Assembly (NCBI GenBank): GCA_944385025.1
Contig: CALWVQ010000042.1
Location: 1-64,000 of the forward strand
Source: an uncultured Eubacterium sp.
Lineage (GTDB): Bacteria > Bacillota > Clostridia > Oscillospirales > Acutalibacteraceae
Length of the DNA stretch: 64,000 nucleotides
Direction: 5' to 3'
The translations under genes and the position numbers were made by a program. Below the pieces are notes generated by a model. It ran no database searches. It worked only from the letters and a program-made list of their open reading frames with translations, and was not told the DNA's origin. Positions within the stretch are counted from its first letter, which is position 1. Every line of letters begins with the position of its first letter. This document shows positions 18,784-28,053 of this stretch, one piece after another.

Positions 18784-19530
18784 TTAAATGTCAAGCACGG
18801 GATTTTCCCAAGGTGCTATAATAAATTCCACGTCGCAAAACAACGTTTCAAGTTTTTCTTTAATCATTAAAAAGGGCATATTTTCCGTTTCAAAATGCCC
18901 TGCGTTAATAACTGCCCAGCCGTTTTCTTTTGCGTCGAGCATTTCGTGATATTTTAAGTCGCTTGTTACAAAGCAGTCGGCGTTATTCATTGCGTCCTGC
19001 ACAAATTCTCCGCAGGCTCCGCCGCCTACTGCAACCTTTTTAATTAGTTTGTCGGTATCGGTATAACGAAGTCCTTTTGTATCCAAAACGCCGCCTACAA
19101 ACTGGGCAAAATCGTCAATACTCATCTCCTGTTCAAGCTCGCCTACAACTACATAGCCGTTTTCAAGAGTACGAGTATTTTCAAGACCCAAAAGTTTGGC
19201 AAGATTATCGTTAATACCATCCTTTGCTTTGTCAAAGGATGTATGAGCGCTGATAACGGCAACGTCGCCGTTTACAAGCTGATAAACAGCGCTGTCTTTT
19301 TTTATCTCTTTAATACCGTTAAAAATAACAGGATGATGAGTTAAAAGCAAATCAGCACCGACGCTTTTTGCAAAAAGAGCGGCGTTTTTTGTTGCATCAA
19401 GGCTTAAAACTACCTTTTTAACTTCTTTTCTGAAATCACCAATAATAAAGCCGGAATTATCCCACTCCTCCTGTGTTTCGAAAGGGGCAATAGAATTTAT
19501 GTAATCGTAAATATTTTTAACGGTGGTCAT
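18784..19530 (-). CDS. Nif3-like dinuclear metal centre protein (DUF34)
   Basis: A 248-residue NIF3/DUF34 protein. LLLTHHPVIFNG and GHFETE contain the histidines and acids that ligate two metals in family structures. Its biochemical role is not firmly known; it is often proposed to be GTP cyclohydrolase I type 2-like. It overlaps trmK by four bases, and this pairing is common in Firmicutes. Confidence 0.92.
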   Translation of the reverse strand: MTTVKNIYDYINSIAPFETQEEWDNSGFIIGDFRKEVKKVVLSLDATKNAALFAKSVGADLLLTHHPVIFNGIKEIKKDSAVYQLVNGDVAVISAHTSFDKAKDGINDNLAKLLGLENTRTLENGYVVVGELEQEMSIDDFAQFVGGVLDTKGLRYTDTDKLIKKVAVGGGACGEFVQDAMNNADCFVTSDLKYHEMLDAKENGWAVINAGHFETENMPFLMIKEKLETLFCDVEFIIAPWENPVLDI

Positions 19531-20159
19531 AATATTTCCTCCAAGGCGGTGATAACATCGCTGTAGTCTTCGCCCGATTTTTCCTTATTTTTAAGGTAAT
19601 TAAGCAGGTGTGCAAAATATCCTTTGCAGGAAAAGTCCTTTATTTCTCCCAAGTAGTAATCTGTTCTGTTTTTAGGAACAATGTTGCCTGTATATTTTGC
19701 GTCAAGAACAGAATAATAATGCTTTGAGTCTTCAACGATAATATCGTTTATTATCTCAAAGCCGTTGTCATAAAGATATTTTCTTACGATTTCGCAGTGG
19801 GTCATAGGATTCAGTATTATATGCTTTTCTTTGACATAAGTGCATCGTGAGAGAATGTCCTTTATAAGCTCGCCGCCCATTCCTGCTATAATAAGAGTGT
19901 CAAATTCCTGACTTTTTACATTGTCAAGGCCGTTTGACAGGCGAACCTTTATATAATCAGAAAGTCCCTCCTGCAAAACAAGAGCTTCACAGGAGGACAA
20001 TGGACCGATATTAATGTCGCAGGCTACGGCGCCTTTAATTATACCCGTTTTGCAAAGATATACGGGAATATAGCCGTGATCCGTTCCGACATCGGCAATG
20101 GTGCTCCCCTTTTCTACGAGAGACGCTACCAAATCTAATCTTTTAGATAGAGTCTGCAT
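19527..20159 (-). CDS. trmK: tRNA (adenine(22)-N(1))-methyltransferase TrmK
   Basis: A 210-residue SAM-dependent methyltransferase of the TrmK/YqfN family. The SAM-binding motif ADVGTDHGYIPVYLCK is near residues 19-34 and IAGMGGELI near 90. It methylates A22 in tRNA. It abuts the DUF1858 gene (one shared base) and overlaps the Nif3 gene. Confidence 0.92.
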   Translation of the reverse strand: MQTLSKRLDLVASLVEKGSTIADVGTDHGYIPVYLCKTGIIKGAVACDINIGPLSSCEALVLQEGLSDYIKVRLSNGLDNVKSQEFDTLIIAGMGGELIKDILSRCTYVKEKHIILNPMTHCEIVRKYLYDNGFEIINDIIVEDSKHYYSVLDAKYTGNIVPKNRTDYYLGEIKDFSCKGYFAHLLNYLKNKEKSGEDYSDVITALEEIL

Positions 20160-20359
20160 TATTTTGCAAGAAGGGCGTTGATTTTTTCAACAAGAGCGTC
20201 AGCGTCTGTTCCGTGAACCATACAAGCCTGCTCAACTGTTTCGCCCCTTGATGCTGGACAGCCGAGGCAGTGCATACCGATTTCAAGGAAAAGAGGCGCA
20301 GCGTCGGGACAAGCGTCGAGAATATCGCCTATAATTGTATCTTTAGTAATCTGTGTCAT
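20159..20359 (-). CDS. DUF1858 domain protein
   Basis: A 66-residue protein that is nearly all DUF1858 domain. IGDILDACPDAAPLFLEIGM is followed by HCLGCPASRGETVEQAC, the CxxC being a probable redox or metal site. Related domains occur alone or in hybrid cluster protein-associated proteins. The precise function is unknown. It heads the trmK-Nif3-rqcH-ispDF run and is divergent from the DUF4364 gene. Confidence 0.88.
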   Translation of the reverse strand: MTQITKDTIIGDILDACPDAAPLFLEIGMHCLGCPASRGETVEQACMVHGTDADALVEKINALLAK

Positions 20360-20464
20360 TTTTAAAACTCCTTATCATCTTTTTTCAATAATATTTATAT
20401 CACAAATATTATTTGATTGCAAGATAAGTTAATGTATGATAATATATACAAGGTGGTGAAATTA

Positions 20465-21031
20465 ATGGAAAAAGAATTTAATCCCGCTTTACAGTTTGAC
20501 GCTTTTACCGAGGGTATTGAAAACGGCGGACTTCGTTCCACGTCATCCATATCCATTGTAGTTTGTTATATAATCGCCAAGTGCCAGCACAAAGTAACGG
20601 CTAAAAACATTATCGACGCTATGGTAATGGGAAAAATGGCAAATTACTTTGAAATATCCAGCGCCGTAGGCAAAATGACAAAAAAAGGATATATTAAAGA
20701 GGATGAGGACGGTTTTCTGACTATCACAGAGGACTGCCGATTTCTTATAGATCTGGTTGAAAACGATTTGCCTTTAACAATCAGAGAAAGAAGCGTGGAG
20801 CTGGTAAGCAAACTTGCCGTGCTTGACATTAACAAAAAGGAAAACAAGGTTGTTATTGAAAAATCGGATAAAGGTTATTCGGTAACGATGCACGTCAGCG
20901 ACATTGACTGCGACTTTATGGAGCTTAAACTTTATGTTCCGTCAGAGGCACAAGCGGTAGTTATTAAGGAAAAATTTGAAGAAAATCCTGCAAAGGTTTA
21001 CGAAAATCTTATAAATTCAATATTTGAATAA
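20465..21031 (+). CDS. DUF4364 family protein
   Basis: A 188-residue protein of a family restricted mainly to Clostridia. The N-terminal half reads like a winged-helix domain (residues 20-95, with NYFEISSAVGKMTKKGYI), so a regulatory role is possible but unproven. The ATG at 20465 follows AAGGTGG; upstream in-frame codons lie in the promoter region (GATAAT near 20435-20440). Bidirectional terminator follows. Confidence 0.85.
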   Translation: MEKEFNPALQFDAFTEGIENGGLRSTSSISIVVCYIIAKCQHKVTAKNIIDAMVMGKMANYFEISSAVGKMTKKGYIKEDEDGFLTITEDCRFLIDLVENDLPLTIRERSVELVSKLAVLDINKKENKVVIEKSDKGYSVTMHVSDIDCDFMELKLYVPSEAQAVVIKEKFEENPAKVYENLINSIFE

Positions 21032-21033
21032 AA

Positions 21034-21062
21034 AATAACCTCCTGTAATCAGGGGGTTATTT
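21034..21062. terminator. Bidirectional terminator between the DUF4364 gene and pstB
   Basis: Inverted repeat AATAACC(T)CC ... GG(G)GGTTATT with A-tract on one side and T-tract on the other. Confidence 0.8.
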
Positions 21063-21064
21063 TT

Positions 21065-21814
21065 TTAACCGAACGCTCCGTTTATATATTCCATTGTTCT
21101 TGTATCTTTGGGAGAAGAGAACATTTTTTCTGTGCTGTCAAACTCCACCACCTCGCCTAAAAGGAAGAAGGCGGTTTTGTCGGAAATACGTTTTGCCTGT
21201 GACATTGAGTGGGTAACAATAACTATCGTATATTTTTCTTTAAGTTCCAGCACTAAGTCCTCTATTTTCTTTGTAGAAATCGGGTCAAGAGCAGACGTTG
21301 GCTCATCCATTAAAATCACGTCGGGCTCAACTGCCAAAGCTCTTGCAATGCAAAGTCTCTGCTGCTGACCGCCCGAAAGAGCAAGGGCGCTTTTTTTCAA
21401 TTTATCTTTTACCTCGTCCCACAGCACTGCCTGCTTTAATGATTTTTCCACTATTTCATCAAGCTGTTTTTTGTTTCTGATACCGTGGGTTCTGGGTCCG
21501 TATGCGATATTATCATAAATACTCATAGGAAAAGGATTTGGTTTTTGAAATACCATTCCCACTTTTTTGCGAAGCTCGTTTACGTCGTAATCTTGATAAA
21601 TATCCACACCGTCCAGCAATACTTTACCGTTTATTTTGCAGCTGTCAACTAAATCGTTCATTCTGTTGAGAGTTTTTATAACTGTTGATTTACCACAGCC
21701 TGACGGGCCGATAAACGCAGTAATTTCATTTTGGCTGATATTTAAGTCTATATTTTTTACAGCTTGAAAGTCGCCGTAAAAAAGGTCTAAATTTTGAATT
21801 TCAAACTTATCCAT
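21065..21814 (-). CDS. pstB: Phosphate ABC transporter ATP-binding protein PstB
   Basis: A 249-residue ABC ATPase. Walker [10 protein letters not shown], signature [10 protein letters not shown] and Walker [13 protein letters not shown] are complete; the family-specific [17 protein letters not shown] is present. It energises phosphate import. The ATG at 21814 is preceded by AGGAG and overlaps pstA by eight bases; longer N-terminal versions would sit inside pstA and are not supported by a ribosome binding site. Confidence 0.96.
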   Translation of the reverse strand: MDKFEIQNLDLFYGDFQAVKNIDLNISQNEITAFIGPSGCGKSTVIKTLNRMNDLVDSCKINGKVLLDGVDIYQDYDVNELRKKVGMVFQKPNPFPMSIYDNIAYGPRTHGIRNKKQLDEIVEKSLKQAVLWDEVKDKLKKSALALSGGQQQRLCIARALAVEPDVILMDEPTSALDPISTKKIEDLVLELKEKYTIVIVTHSMSQAKRISDKTAFFLLGEVVEFDSTEKMFSSPKDTRTMEYINGAFG

Positions 21815-22664
21815 TGTTACTCCTGTTAGCAGTAATTTTTTTTGCAAGCATTGTTGATATTCCGTTTATTATCAATACGAATACCAAAAGTACAACCGCA
21901 GTAGCATATGCCTGTTCGGTATACAATCCCTCGGACAAAAGACAGTAGAGATGAACAGACAAAGTACGCGATGACGACATAAGCGATGTTGCAGTATCAG
22001 CAAAAGTGCCTGCCGTATAAATCAGCGCCGCTGTTTCACCCACTATACGTCCCGTGGCAAGAATTACTCCGGAAAGAATACCCGAAACCGAACTGGGCAG
22101 AACTATTTTGAAGATTGTTCTGAGTTTTCCTGCGCCGAGTCCGTAGGAGCCTTCCCTGTAAGAATTATCGACAGAGAGCAAAGCCTCCTCGGTAGTACGT
22201 ATAATTACGGGAAGAACCATAATAGAAAGAGTCAGCACTCCTGCAATAAGGGAATAGCCGAAATTTCTTGCAATAACAAAGGCGAGAAAGCCGAAAAGTC
22301 CGTAAACGATTGAGGGTATTCCTGCAAGAGTTTCGTTTGTAACCCTGATGATTTTTACAAAAACGCTGTCTTTTTTTGCGTATTCCACCAAAAACACAGC
22401 GGAAAATACTCCCACGGGAACGGAAATAAGAAGTGTCAATGCAGTCAGGTAAAGAGTGTTGATTATTGCAGGGAGCATTGAGAGATTATCTGTGTTATAT
22501 TCAAGCTCAAAAAGCTCCGGTTTAAGATTAGGTATGCCGTTTACAAGTATATATACTACGATAAATACAATTGTTGTTATCGTTATCACGGCGCTTAAAA
22601 CGATAAGCAAAAAGCCGATAAGTGATAAAGGGTGATTCAGATATTCTTTAATTTTATATTTCAT
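21807..22664 (-). CDS. pstA: Phosphate ABC transporter permease PstA
   Basis: A 285-residue membrane permease with about six hydrophobic helices. The EAA-type loop appears as [20 protein letters not shown] followed by [14 protein letters not shown]. It pairs with PstC to form the phosphate channel. It abuts pstC by one base. Confidence 0.95.
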   Translation of the reverse strand: MKYKIKEYLNHPLSLIGFLLIVLSAVITITTIVFIVVYILVNGIPNLKPELFELEYNTDNLSMLPAIINTLYLTALTLLISVPVGVFSAVFLVEYAKKDSVFVKIIRVTNETLAGIPSIVYGLFGFLAFVIARNFGYSLIAGVLTLSIMVLPVIIRTTEEALLSVDNSYREGSYGLGAGKLRTIFKIVLPSSVSGILSGVILATGRIVGETAALIYTAGTFADTATSLMSSSRTLSVHLYCLLSEGLYTEQAYATAVVLLVFVLIINGISTMLAKKITANRSNNG

Positions 22665-23518
22665 CAGTTTTTCACCTCTTTATTCACAAGCACGGAAAAG
22701 CAAAGATTTATTATAAGGATAAACACAAACAGTACGGCGGCGGTGGCAATAAGCGCCTTTTGGTGAAGTCCGCTGGCATAAGCCATTTCAAGAACGATAT
22801 TTCCCGTCAGCGTTCTTATGCCCGATGTTATTGAATCAGGCAGTACAGTCTGATTGCCTGCAATCATAACTACCGCCATAGTTTCGCCGATAGCTCTGCC
22901 TATTCCCAAAATAACACCGCTTAAAACACCCGATTTTGCACAGGGAAGTATAACTTTAAAAATACACCTTTCCTTTGTAGCGCCTAAAGCAAGAGCGCCG
23001 TGATAGTAATAATCGGGCACTGCTCTTATTGACGCCTCTGCAGTATTAATTATGGTAGGTAATATCATAACTCCTAACAGAATTGAAGCAGTTAATATAC
23101 CCTTACCGCTTGTTTGAGTAAGTTTCTGCACAACGGGAACAACTACCATAAGACAGAAAAAACCGTATATAACAGACGGTACTGCGGCAAGAAGATTTAT
23201 CATAGGCTTTATGATTTTATAAAGAGATTTTGGGCAGTACATTGCCATAAAGACTGCAGTTAATATTCCGATTGGTACGCCTACGATAATAGCTCCTGCA
23301 GTTACGTAAATGCTGGCAACTATCATAGGAAAAATTCCGAAAAGCTCCTGCTTCGGTTTCCACACTTTTCCGAATATAAAATCGCCCAGTCCTATCTCGC
23401 TTATTGCAGGATACGCATTAACAAAAATAAAGCGGCAAATCATTATTACCGCCAGTACGGATATACAGGCGCACAGGAAGAAAAGCGCCTGCATACCGTA
23501 TTCCCTGACTTTTTTCAA
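22664..23518 (-). CDS. pstC: Phosphate ABC transporter permease PstC
   Basis: A 284-residue permease with about six membrane helices. The EAA-type loop is TAEASIRAVPDYYYHGALAL with GATKERCIFKVILP after it. It follows pstS by two bases. Confidence 0.95.
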   Translation of the reverse strand: MKKVREYGMQALFFLCACISVLAVIMICRFIFVNAYPAISEIGLGDFIFGKVWKPKQELFGIFPMIVASIYVTAGAIIVGVPIGILTAVFMAMYCPKSLYKIIKPMINLLAAVPSVIYGFFCLMVVVPVVQKLTQTSGKGILTASILLGVMILPTIINTAEASIRAVPDYYYHGALALGATKERCIFKVILPCAKSGVLSGVILGIGRAIGETMAVVMIAGNQTVLPDSITSGIRTLTGNIVLEMAYASGLHQKALIATAAVLFVFILIINLCFSVLVNKEVKN

Positions 23519-23520
23519 GC

Positions 23521-24414
23521 TTATTTAACCTCTTCCCATTTTGTAATGTTGCCAAGATAAATTTCTTTGATTTGCTGACTTGTTAAACCGTCAAAGCTGT
23601 TTGACTGATTAACTATTACTGCAATACCGTCGGTGGCAATTTTTTCTGATTTCAAGGTTTCAAGTTCTTCGCTTGTCAGTTCGCGTGACGACATTGCAAT
23701 TTCGACAGCTCCCTGAATTGCAGATTCAATACCTGCTGATGAACCGCTCTCCTGAATTTCAACAGTTACATCGGGATTAAGAGCTCTGTACTTGTCTGCA
23801 AGAACATTCATAACAGGAGCAACAGAAGTTGAGCCGGCAACAGTTACAGTGCCTTTTGCACCTGACGCTTTGTAAGATGTTGTTGTGTCTATACTGATAT
23901 AGCCTTCTTCCTCGATTACTGCCTGTCCTTCTGCACTCATTATATATGCCATAAAGTCTTTTGCAGTTTCGCTGATTTCAGCTTCCTTGTAAGCGATATT
24001 AAATGGTCTTTGAAGTTTGTATGTTCCGTCCTTTACAGTTTCAACTGACGGTGCTACGCCGTCAACCTTAAGCGCCTTTACTTTATCAGAAAGGGAGCCG
24101 AGTGATACATAACCTATTGCTTTGGCATTTCCCTGAACGGTTGATGCCATAACTGACGTAGAATTAGTGATTTCAGCAGTCATTGTTGTAGCGTCATTTC
24201 CGTCTTCATCGGTAATTTCCATAAGCTCTGTAAATGCGTCTCTTGTGCCTGAACCGTCCTCACGTGAAATTACGGTAATTGCTCCGCTTGTTTGTGACGG
24301 TGTATTTTGCTCGCTTTCGGTTTCAGCGCCGTTTGAACAGCTGATCAAACCAACAACCATTGCAATAAGAGCAAGAATTGCTATAACCGATAATGTTAAA
24401 TTTTTTCTTTTCAT
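23521..24414 (-). CDS. pstS: Phosphate-binding lipoprotein PstS
   Basis: A 297-residue substrate-binding protein. A lipoprotein signal peptide ends at the lipobox GLISC (Cys26), after which comes a short Ser/Thr/Glu-rich linker. VAGSTSVAPVMNVLADKY and ESGSSAGIESAIQGAVEIAM are PstS phosphate-binding motifs. It is the first gene of pstSCAB. A TAATAT -10 at 24472-24467 has no good -35, which fits an activator-dependent promoter; I could not define PhoP boxes. No phoU is present in the window. Confidence 0.95.
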   Translation of the reverse strand: MKRKNLTLSVIAILALIAMVVGLISCSNGAETESEQNTPSQTSGAITVISREDGSGTRDAFTELMEITDEDGNDATTMTAEITNSTSVMASTVQGNAKAIGYVSLGSLSDKVKALKVDGVAPSVETVKDGTYKLQRPFNIAYKEAEISETAKDFMAYIMSAEGQAVIEEEGYISIDTTTSYKASGAKGTVTVAGSTSVAPVMNVLADKYRALNPDVTVEIQESGSSAGIESAIQGAVEIAMSSRELTSEELETLKSEKIATDGIAVIVNQSNSFDGLTSQQIKEIYLGNITKWEEVK

Positions 24415-24560
24415 AAATATTCACCTCAAAAAATATTACCTGTTCTATTGTTTCAGGTTCAACTGCATATTATCACGCATTTATTAAGTATTGATTTGAA
24501 AAAAATATTAATCAGGTAAAAAATTATCAAAAGAAAATTAAGATTGTGAAATTTAAGTAA

Positions 24561-24589
24561 AGAAAAAGCACCGTGTAAACACGGTGCTT
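24561..24589 (-). terminator. Terminator of ispH-rpsA
   Basis: Arms AAGCACCGTGT (24566-24576) and complement (24579-24589) followed by T-rich sequence on the minus strand. Confidence 0.85.
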
Positions 24590-24618
24590 AATTAATTACA
24601 ATATTATTATGTAGAGAA

Positions 24619-26718
24619 TTACTCAGCGTCTTCAGCCTCAGCTTCTTGCGCTGCATCTGCTGTTTCTTCAGCAGGCTCTTCGTCAGTAAGAGCTGTAATT
24701 ACCTCTTCAGGCTTTTCGATAAGCTCTTTCATTGAAAGAGAAACTCTCTTCTTGTCAAAGTCGATATCAATAATCTTAACGTCAACCTCATCGCCTACGC
24801 TGAGAACATCGGCAGGAGTCTTGATTCTATCCCACGAAATCTGGCTGATGTGGATAAGACCGTCAATACCCGGGATAATGTTAGCAAATGCGCCGAATGA
24901 AGCAAGGCTGACAATCTTTGCTTTACAGGTTGAGCCTACAGGATAATCTCTCTTAAGGATCTCCCAAGGGTTGTCCTCAATCTTCTTAAAGCCGAGTGAA
25001 ATCTTTTTATTTTCTTCATCGAGGGCTTTGATGGTAACCTCAACAGTATCGCCAACGTTTACGATTTCTGAAGGGTGTTTAATTCTGTTCCATGAAAGCT
25101 CACTGATATGAATCATACCGTCCATACCGCCGATGTCAACAAATGCGCCGTAGCTTGTGAGAGACTTAACAACACCTGTACGCTTCTGACCCTCCTCAAG
25201 AGTTGCCCACAAAGCTTCCTGCTGTGCTTTTTTCTCTTCGTTAGCTACTACCTTGATTGAACCGACTGCACGGCGCTTTGCACTGTTCACGTCGATTACT
25301 TTAAAACGAACTGTTGTACCCTTGAGCACGTCAAGCTCCTGACCGCGAGGAACACCTGTAAGAGATGCAGGAACGAATACACGGCTACCCTTGGCTACAA
25401 CGATAACGCCACCCTTTACCACAGAAATGACGTTTCCTTCCAAAACTTCCTCTGACTCTTTAGCAGCTACAATGTCTTCCCAGCCTTTGAACTGGTCAAC
25501 AAGCTTCTTTGAAAGCTTGAGCACGCCTTCGCTGTCGTCAGTTTTCATAATTACAAGGTCAAGAACGTCGCCGATGCTAACTGCATCTTCAGGCTTGTCG
25601 ATAGGCTCTGATGAAAGATCGTCAAAAGCGATGACGCCTGTCTGCTTTCTGCCGTCAACATCAACAAACACTTCTGTTGGTGTAATGTTTACAACAGTAC
25701 CTCTTACTACCTTGCTGTTTTCGTCTTCTCTGAATGATTCTTCAAGCATTTCTTCGAAGGTTGCCTCACCATCAGCAGATGCTTTGACAGCAGCCTTGTT
25801 GGCCTTATCAGCAGTATCTGCTGTCTCCACAACTTGCTCAGCTACGGCTGAAGTTGTTTCAACTTCCTTTTCAATAATTTCTTCGGACATGGTTTTTAGT
25901 ACCTCCTTGATAATAACTGAGGGTGTCGAAGCCCCAGCTGTAACACCGATTACCTTATAAGGACTGAGGTCAATGTTTTTTAGCTCGTCAGCAGTTTCAA
26001 TAAGAAACGTATCTGCCGACGCCTTGCACACGTCCCTAAGCTTACAGGTATTCGACGAATGTCTTCCGCCGATGACGATTACGGCGTCAGCCTCCTTTGA
26101 AAGAAGCGCTGCCTCCTCCTGTCTATCAGCAGTAGCATTACATATTGTACTATAAATTCTGCAGTTTGTATATAGTTTTTTTAGAATTTTCTCGCATTTT
26201 TTCCATTCTTTTAATGAAAAAGTAGTCTGGGAAACACAAATAAGTGATTTTTCTTCACTTAAATTATTTTCTTTAAGAATTTTTTCCAGTTCCTCTTGGT
26301 TTTTAAAAACAAAGCTTTTGCCCATACAGTAGGATCGAATACCCTTTACCTCGGGGTGATTTTCATCACCGGCTATGAGTGTAACGGTGCCGTCGTCCTG
26401 TTGAGATACTATTCTGTGAATTTTTGAAACAAAGGGACAGGTAGCGTCCACATATTTTGTATTACAGCTGTTTGCTGTGTCAATAACGCTTTTTTCAACG
26501 CCGTGGGTTCTTATTACAACTGTATACCCCTGTGGGCAATCTTCTATATTGTCGATAATTTTAACGCCTTTGCTCTCTAAATCGGCAACAAGCTGGCTGT
26601 TATGAATGATAGGCCCTAAAGTACAGACTTTTTCACCCTTTTCTACCAATTCATAAACAAGATTTACCGCTCTGTCTACGCCAAAACAGAAACCTGCTGT
26701 TTTTGCTAATTTAACCAA
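24619..26718 (-). CDS. ispH: Fusion: HMBPP reductase IspH + ribosomal protein S1
   Basis: A 699-residue bifunctional protein. Residues 1 to about 280 are IspH, the iron-sulfur enzyme of the last MEP step, with the cluster cysteines in GFCFGVDRA, ATCPFVSK and STICNATADRQEEA. An acidic, Ala-rich linker follows (about 285-335). Four S1 RNA-binding domains then occur at roughly 340-410, 425-490, 510-585 and 595-670; the last two have the canonical GMIHISELSW and GLIHISQISW. The C-terminus is acidic. The fusion is known in Clostridia. It overlaps plsC by eight bases. Confidence 0.95.
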   Translation of the reverse strand: MVKLAKTAGFCFGVDRAVNLVYELVEKGEKVCTLGPIIHNSQLVADLESKGVKIIDNIEDCPQGYTVVIRTHGVEKSVIDTANSCNTKYVDATCPFVSKIHRIVSQQDDGTVTLIAGDENHPEVKGIRSYCMGKSFVFKNQEELEKILKENNLSEEKSLICVSQTTFSLKEWKKCEKILKKLYTNCRIYSTICNATADRQEEAALLSKEADAVIVIGGRHSSNTCKLRDVCKASADTFLIETADELKNIDLSPYKVIGVTAGASTPSVIIKEVLKTMSEEIIEKEVETTSAVAEQVVETADTADKANKAAVKASADGEATFEEMLEESFREDENSKVVRGTVVNITPTEVFVDVDGRKQTGVIAFDDLSSEPIDKPEDAVSIGDVLDLVIMKTDDSEGVLKLSKKLVDQFKGWEDIVAAKESEEVLEGNVISVVKGGVIVVAKGSRVFVPASLTGVPRGQELDVLKGTTVRFKVIDVNSAKRRAVGSIKVVANEEKKAQQEALWATLEEGQKRTGVVKSLTSYGAFVDIGGMDGMIHISELSWNRIKHPSEIVNVGDTVEVTIKALDEENKKISLGFKKIEDNPWEILKRDYPVGSTCKAKIVSLASFGAFANIIPGIDGLIHISQISWDRIKTPADVLSVGDEVDVKIIDIDFDKKRVSLSMKELIEKPEEVITALTDEEPAEETADAAQEAEAEDAE

Positions 26719-27379
26719 TTTCCTTTTCAGCCTCCCAAAGTGAAACTATATTATCCATAACCATATTTGCAGCATTCTTAATGTCAGTTGTACTTATGTC
26801 GTCTTTATTCATTCCAAGGCTTTCATTAGGAATCATTTTACCGTATGAAATGATGACTTTTTTACCCGCCTTAATTTTTCCGTCGCAGTAAATTGCTACA
26901 GGAAGAATATCGGCACCTGTTGCCTTGGCGATTATTGCAACGCCTGATTTTGCTCTCTGGGGAACGCCGTCTTTATCTTTAATTCTTCTGCCTTCAGGAC
27001 AAATAGCCATAATATGCCCCTCATTTATAAGCTTTTCGCCGTAGTCAATAGCAGATGTATCGCCCTTTCCTCTTCTTACGGGGAAACCATACATATGAGT
27101 CATAAACCAAGCTAAAAAGGGATTAGAAAACAACTCTATTTTTGCCATAAAATGCAGGGGCGGAAGTTCCTTCGGGCAGGCAACTAATATAGGGTCAAAA
27201 GCGCTTGTATGATTGATTGCGACTATGTAATTGCTTCTGTCTTTCGGTATATTTTCAAGCCCTTTAAACTCCATTTTAAAGAGAGCTTTTACAAGCGGTC
27301 TGAAAACTACCTTTACAAAATTATAAAGTTTATAGTGTTTTACCTGTGAATAGTCAAATTCAAAATTATATTTACTCAC
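26711..27379 (-). CDS. plsC: 1-acyl-sn-glycerol-3-phosphate acyltransferase PlsC
   Basis: A 222-residue acyltransferase that makes phosphatidic acid. The catalytic HX4D is NHTSAFDP and the glycerol-phosphate binding motif CPEGRRI follows near residue 125. It lies between cmk (4-base overlap) and ispH-S1. Confidence 0.94.
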   Translation of the reverse strand: MSKYNFEFDYSQVKHYKLYNFVKVVFRPLVKALFKMEFKGLENIPKDRSNYIVAINHTSAFDPILVACPKELPPLHFMAKIELFSNPFLAWFMTHMYGFPVRRGKGDTSAIDYGEKLINEGHIMAICPEGRRIKDKDGVPQRAKSGVAIIAKATGADILPVAIYCDGKIKAGKKVIISYGKMIPNESLGMNKDDISTTDIKNAANMVMDNIVSLWEAEKEIG

Positions 27380-28041
27380 TGCATATTCTCCTTGATGATA
27401 TTTGTAAGAATTTCGATAGATTCCTCAAGAGTATTGCCGGACGTATCCACCATTACGGAATCCTCGCTGGGCTTTAAAGGTGCAATCTCTCTGTGAGAAT
27501 CCTGATAATCACGTTGATTTACGTCTGCTAAAACGTCTTCATAGGTCACATTTTCACCTTTTTCAACAAGCTCCTTATATCTTCTTTCAGCACGGCATTC
27601 AGGAGTTGCAAACAAAAAGATTTTCGGCTTTGCGTTGGGCAAAACTACTGTTGCAATATCCCTGCCGTCCATAATAACATTATTTTCTCTTGCGATACTG
27701 CGCTGAAGCTCAAGAAGGTAATCGCGTACCTCCATAATTGACGAAACCTTTGACGCCCCCATTGAAATTTCAGGGGTACGGATAAGAGAAGAAACGTCCT
27801 CACCGTTAAGATAAACGCACTGTGCGCCTGTTTCGTCAAAACCTAACTTAACGTCTATTTTGTCAAGCATTTTGACAATATCTTCACGGCTGTCAATAAC
27901 GCCGTTTCTCACTGCGCTGAGCGCAATAGTTCTGTAAAGGGCGCCTGTATCAACATATATGAAACCCAAGGTTTTTGCCACGGTTTTTGCAATTGTGGAC
28001 TTACCTGCTCCTGCAGGTCCGTCAATAGCAACATTAATCAT
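27376..28041 (-). CDS. cmk: Cytidylate kinase
   Basis: A 221-residue P-loop kinase that phosphorylates CMP and dCMP. The P-loop GPAGAGKST is at residues 8-16, YVDTGALYRTIAL follows, and IMDGRDIATVVLPNA is the conserved catalytic segment. It is coupled to plsC by a four-base overlap, a common clostridial gene order (cmk-plsC-ispH). Confidence 0.97.
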   Translation of the reverse strand: MINVAIDGPAGAGKSTIAKTVAKTLGFIYVDTGALYRTIALSAVRNGVIDSREDIVKMLDKIDVKLGFDETGAQCVYLNGEDVSSLIRTPEISMGASKVSSIMEVRDYLLELQRSIARENNVIMDGRDIATVVLPNAKPKIFLFATPECRAERRYKELVEKGENVTYEDVLADVNQRDYQDSHREIAPLKPSEDSVMVDTSGNTLEESIEILTNIIKENMQ

Positions 28042-28053
28042 AATAAAACTCCT

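Noticed and set aside
24467..24540. PhoP binding boxes upstream of pstS
   Set aside because: Some TTAAT-like repeats occur, but AT-rich background makes them unconvincing and the spacing is irregular.
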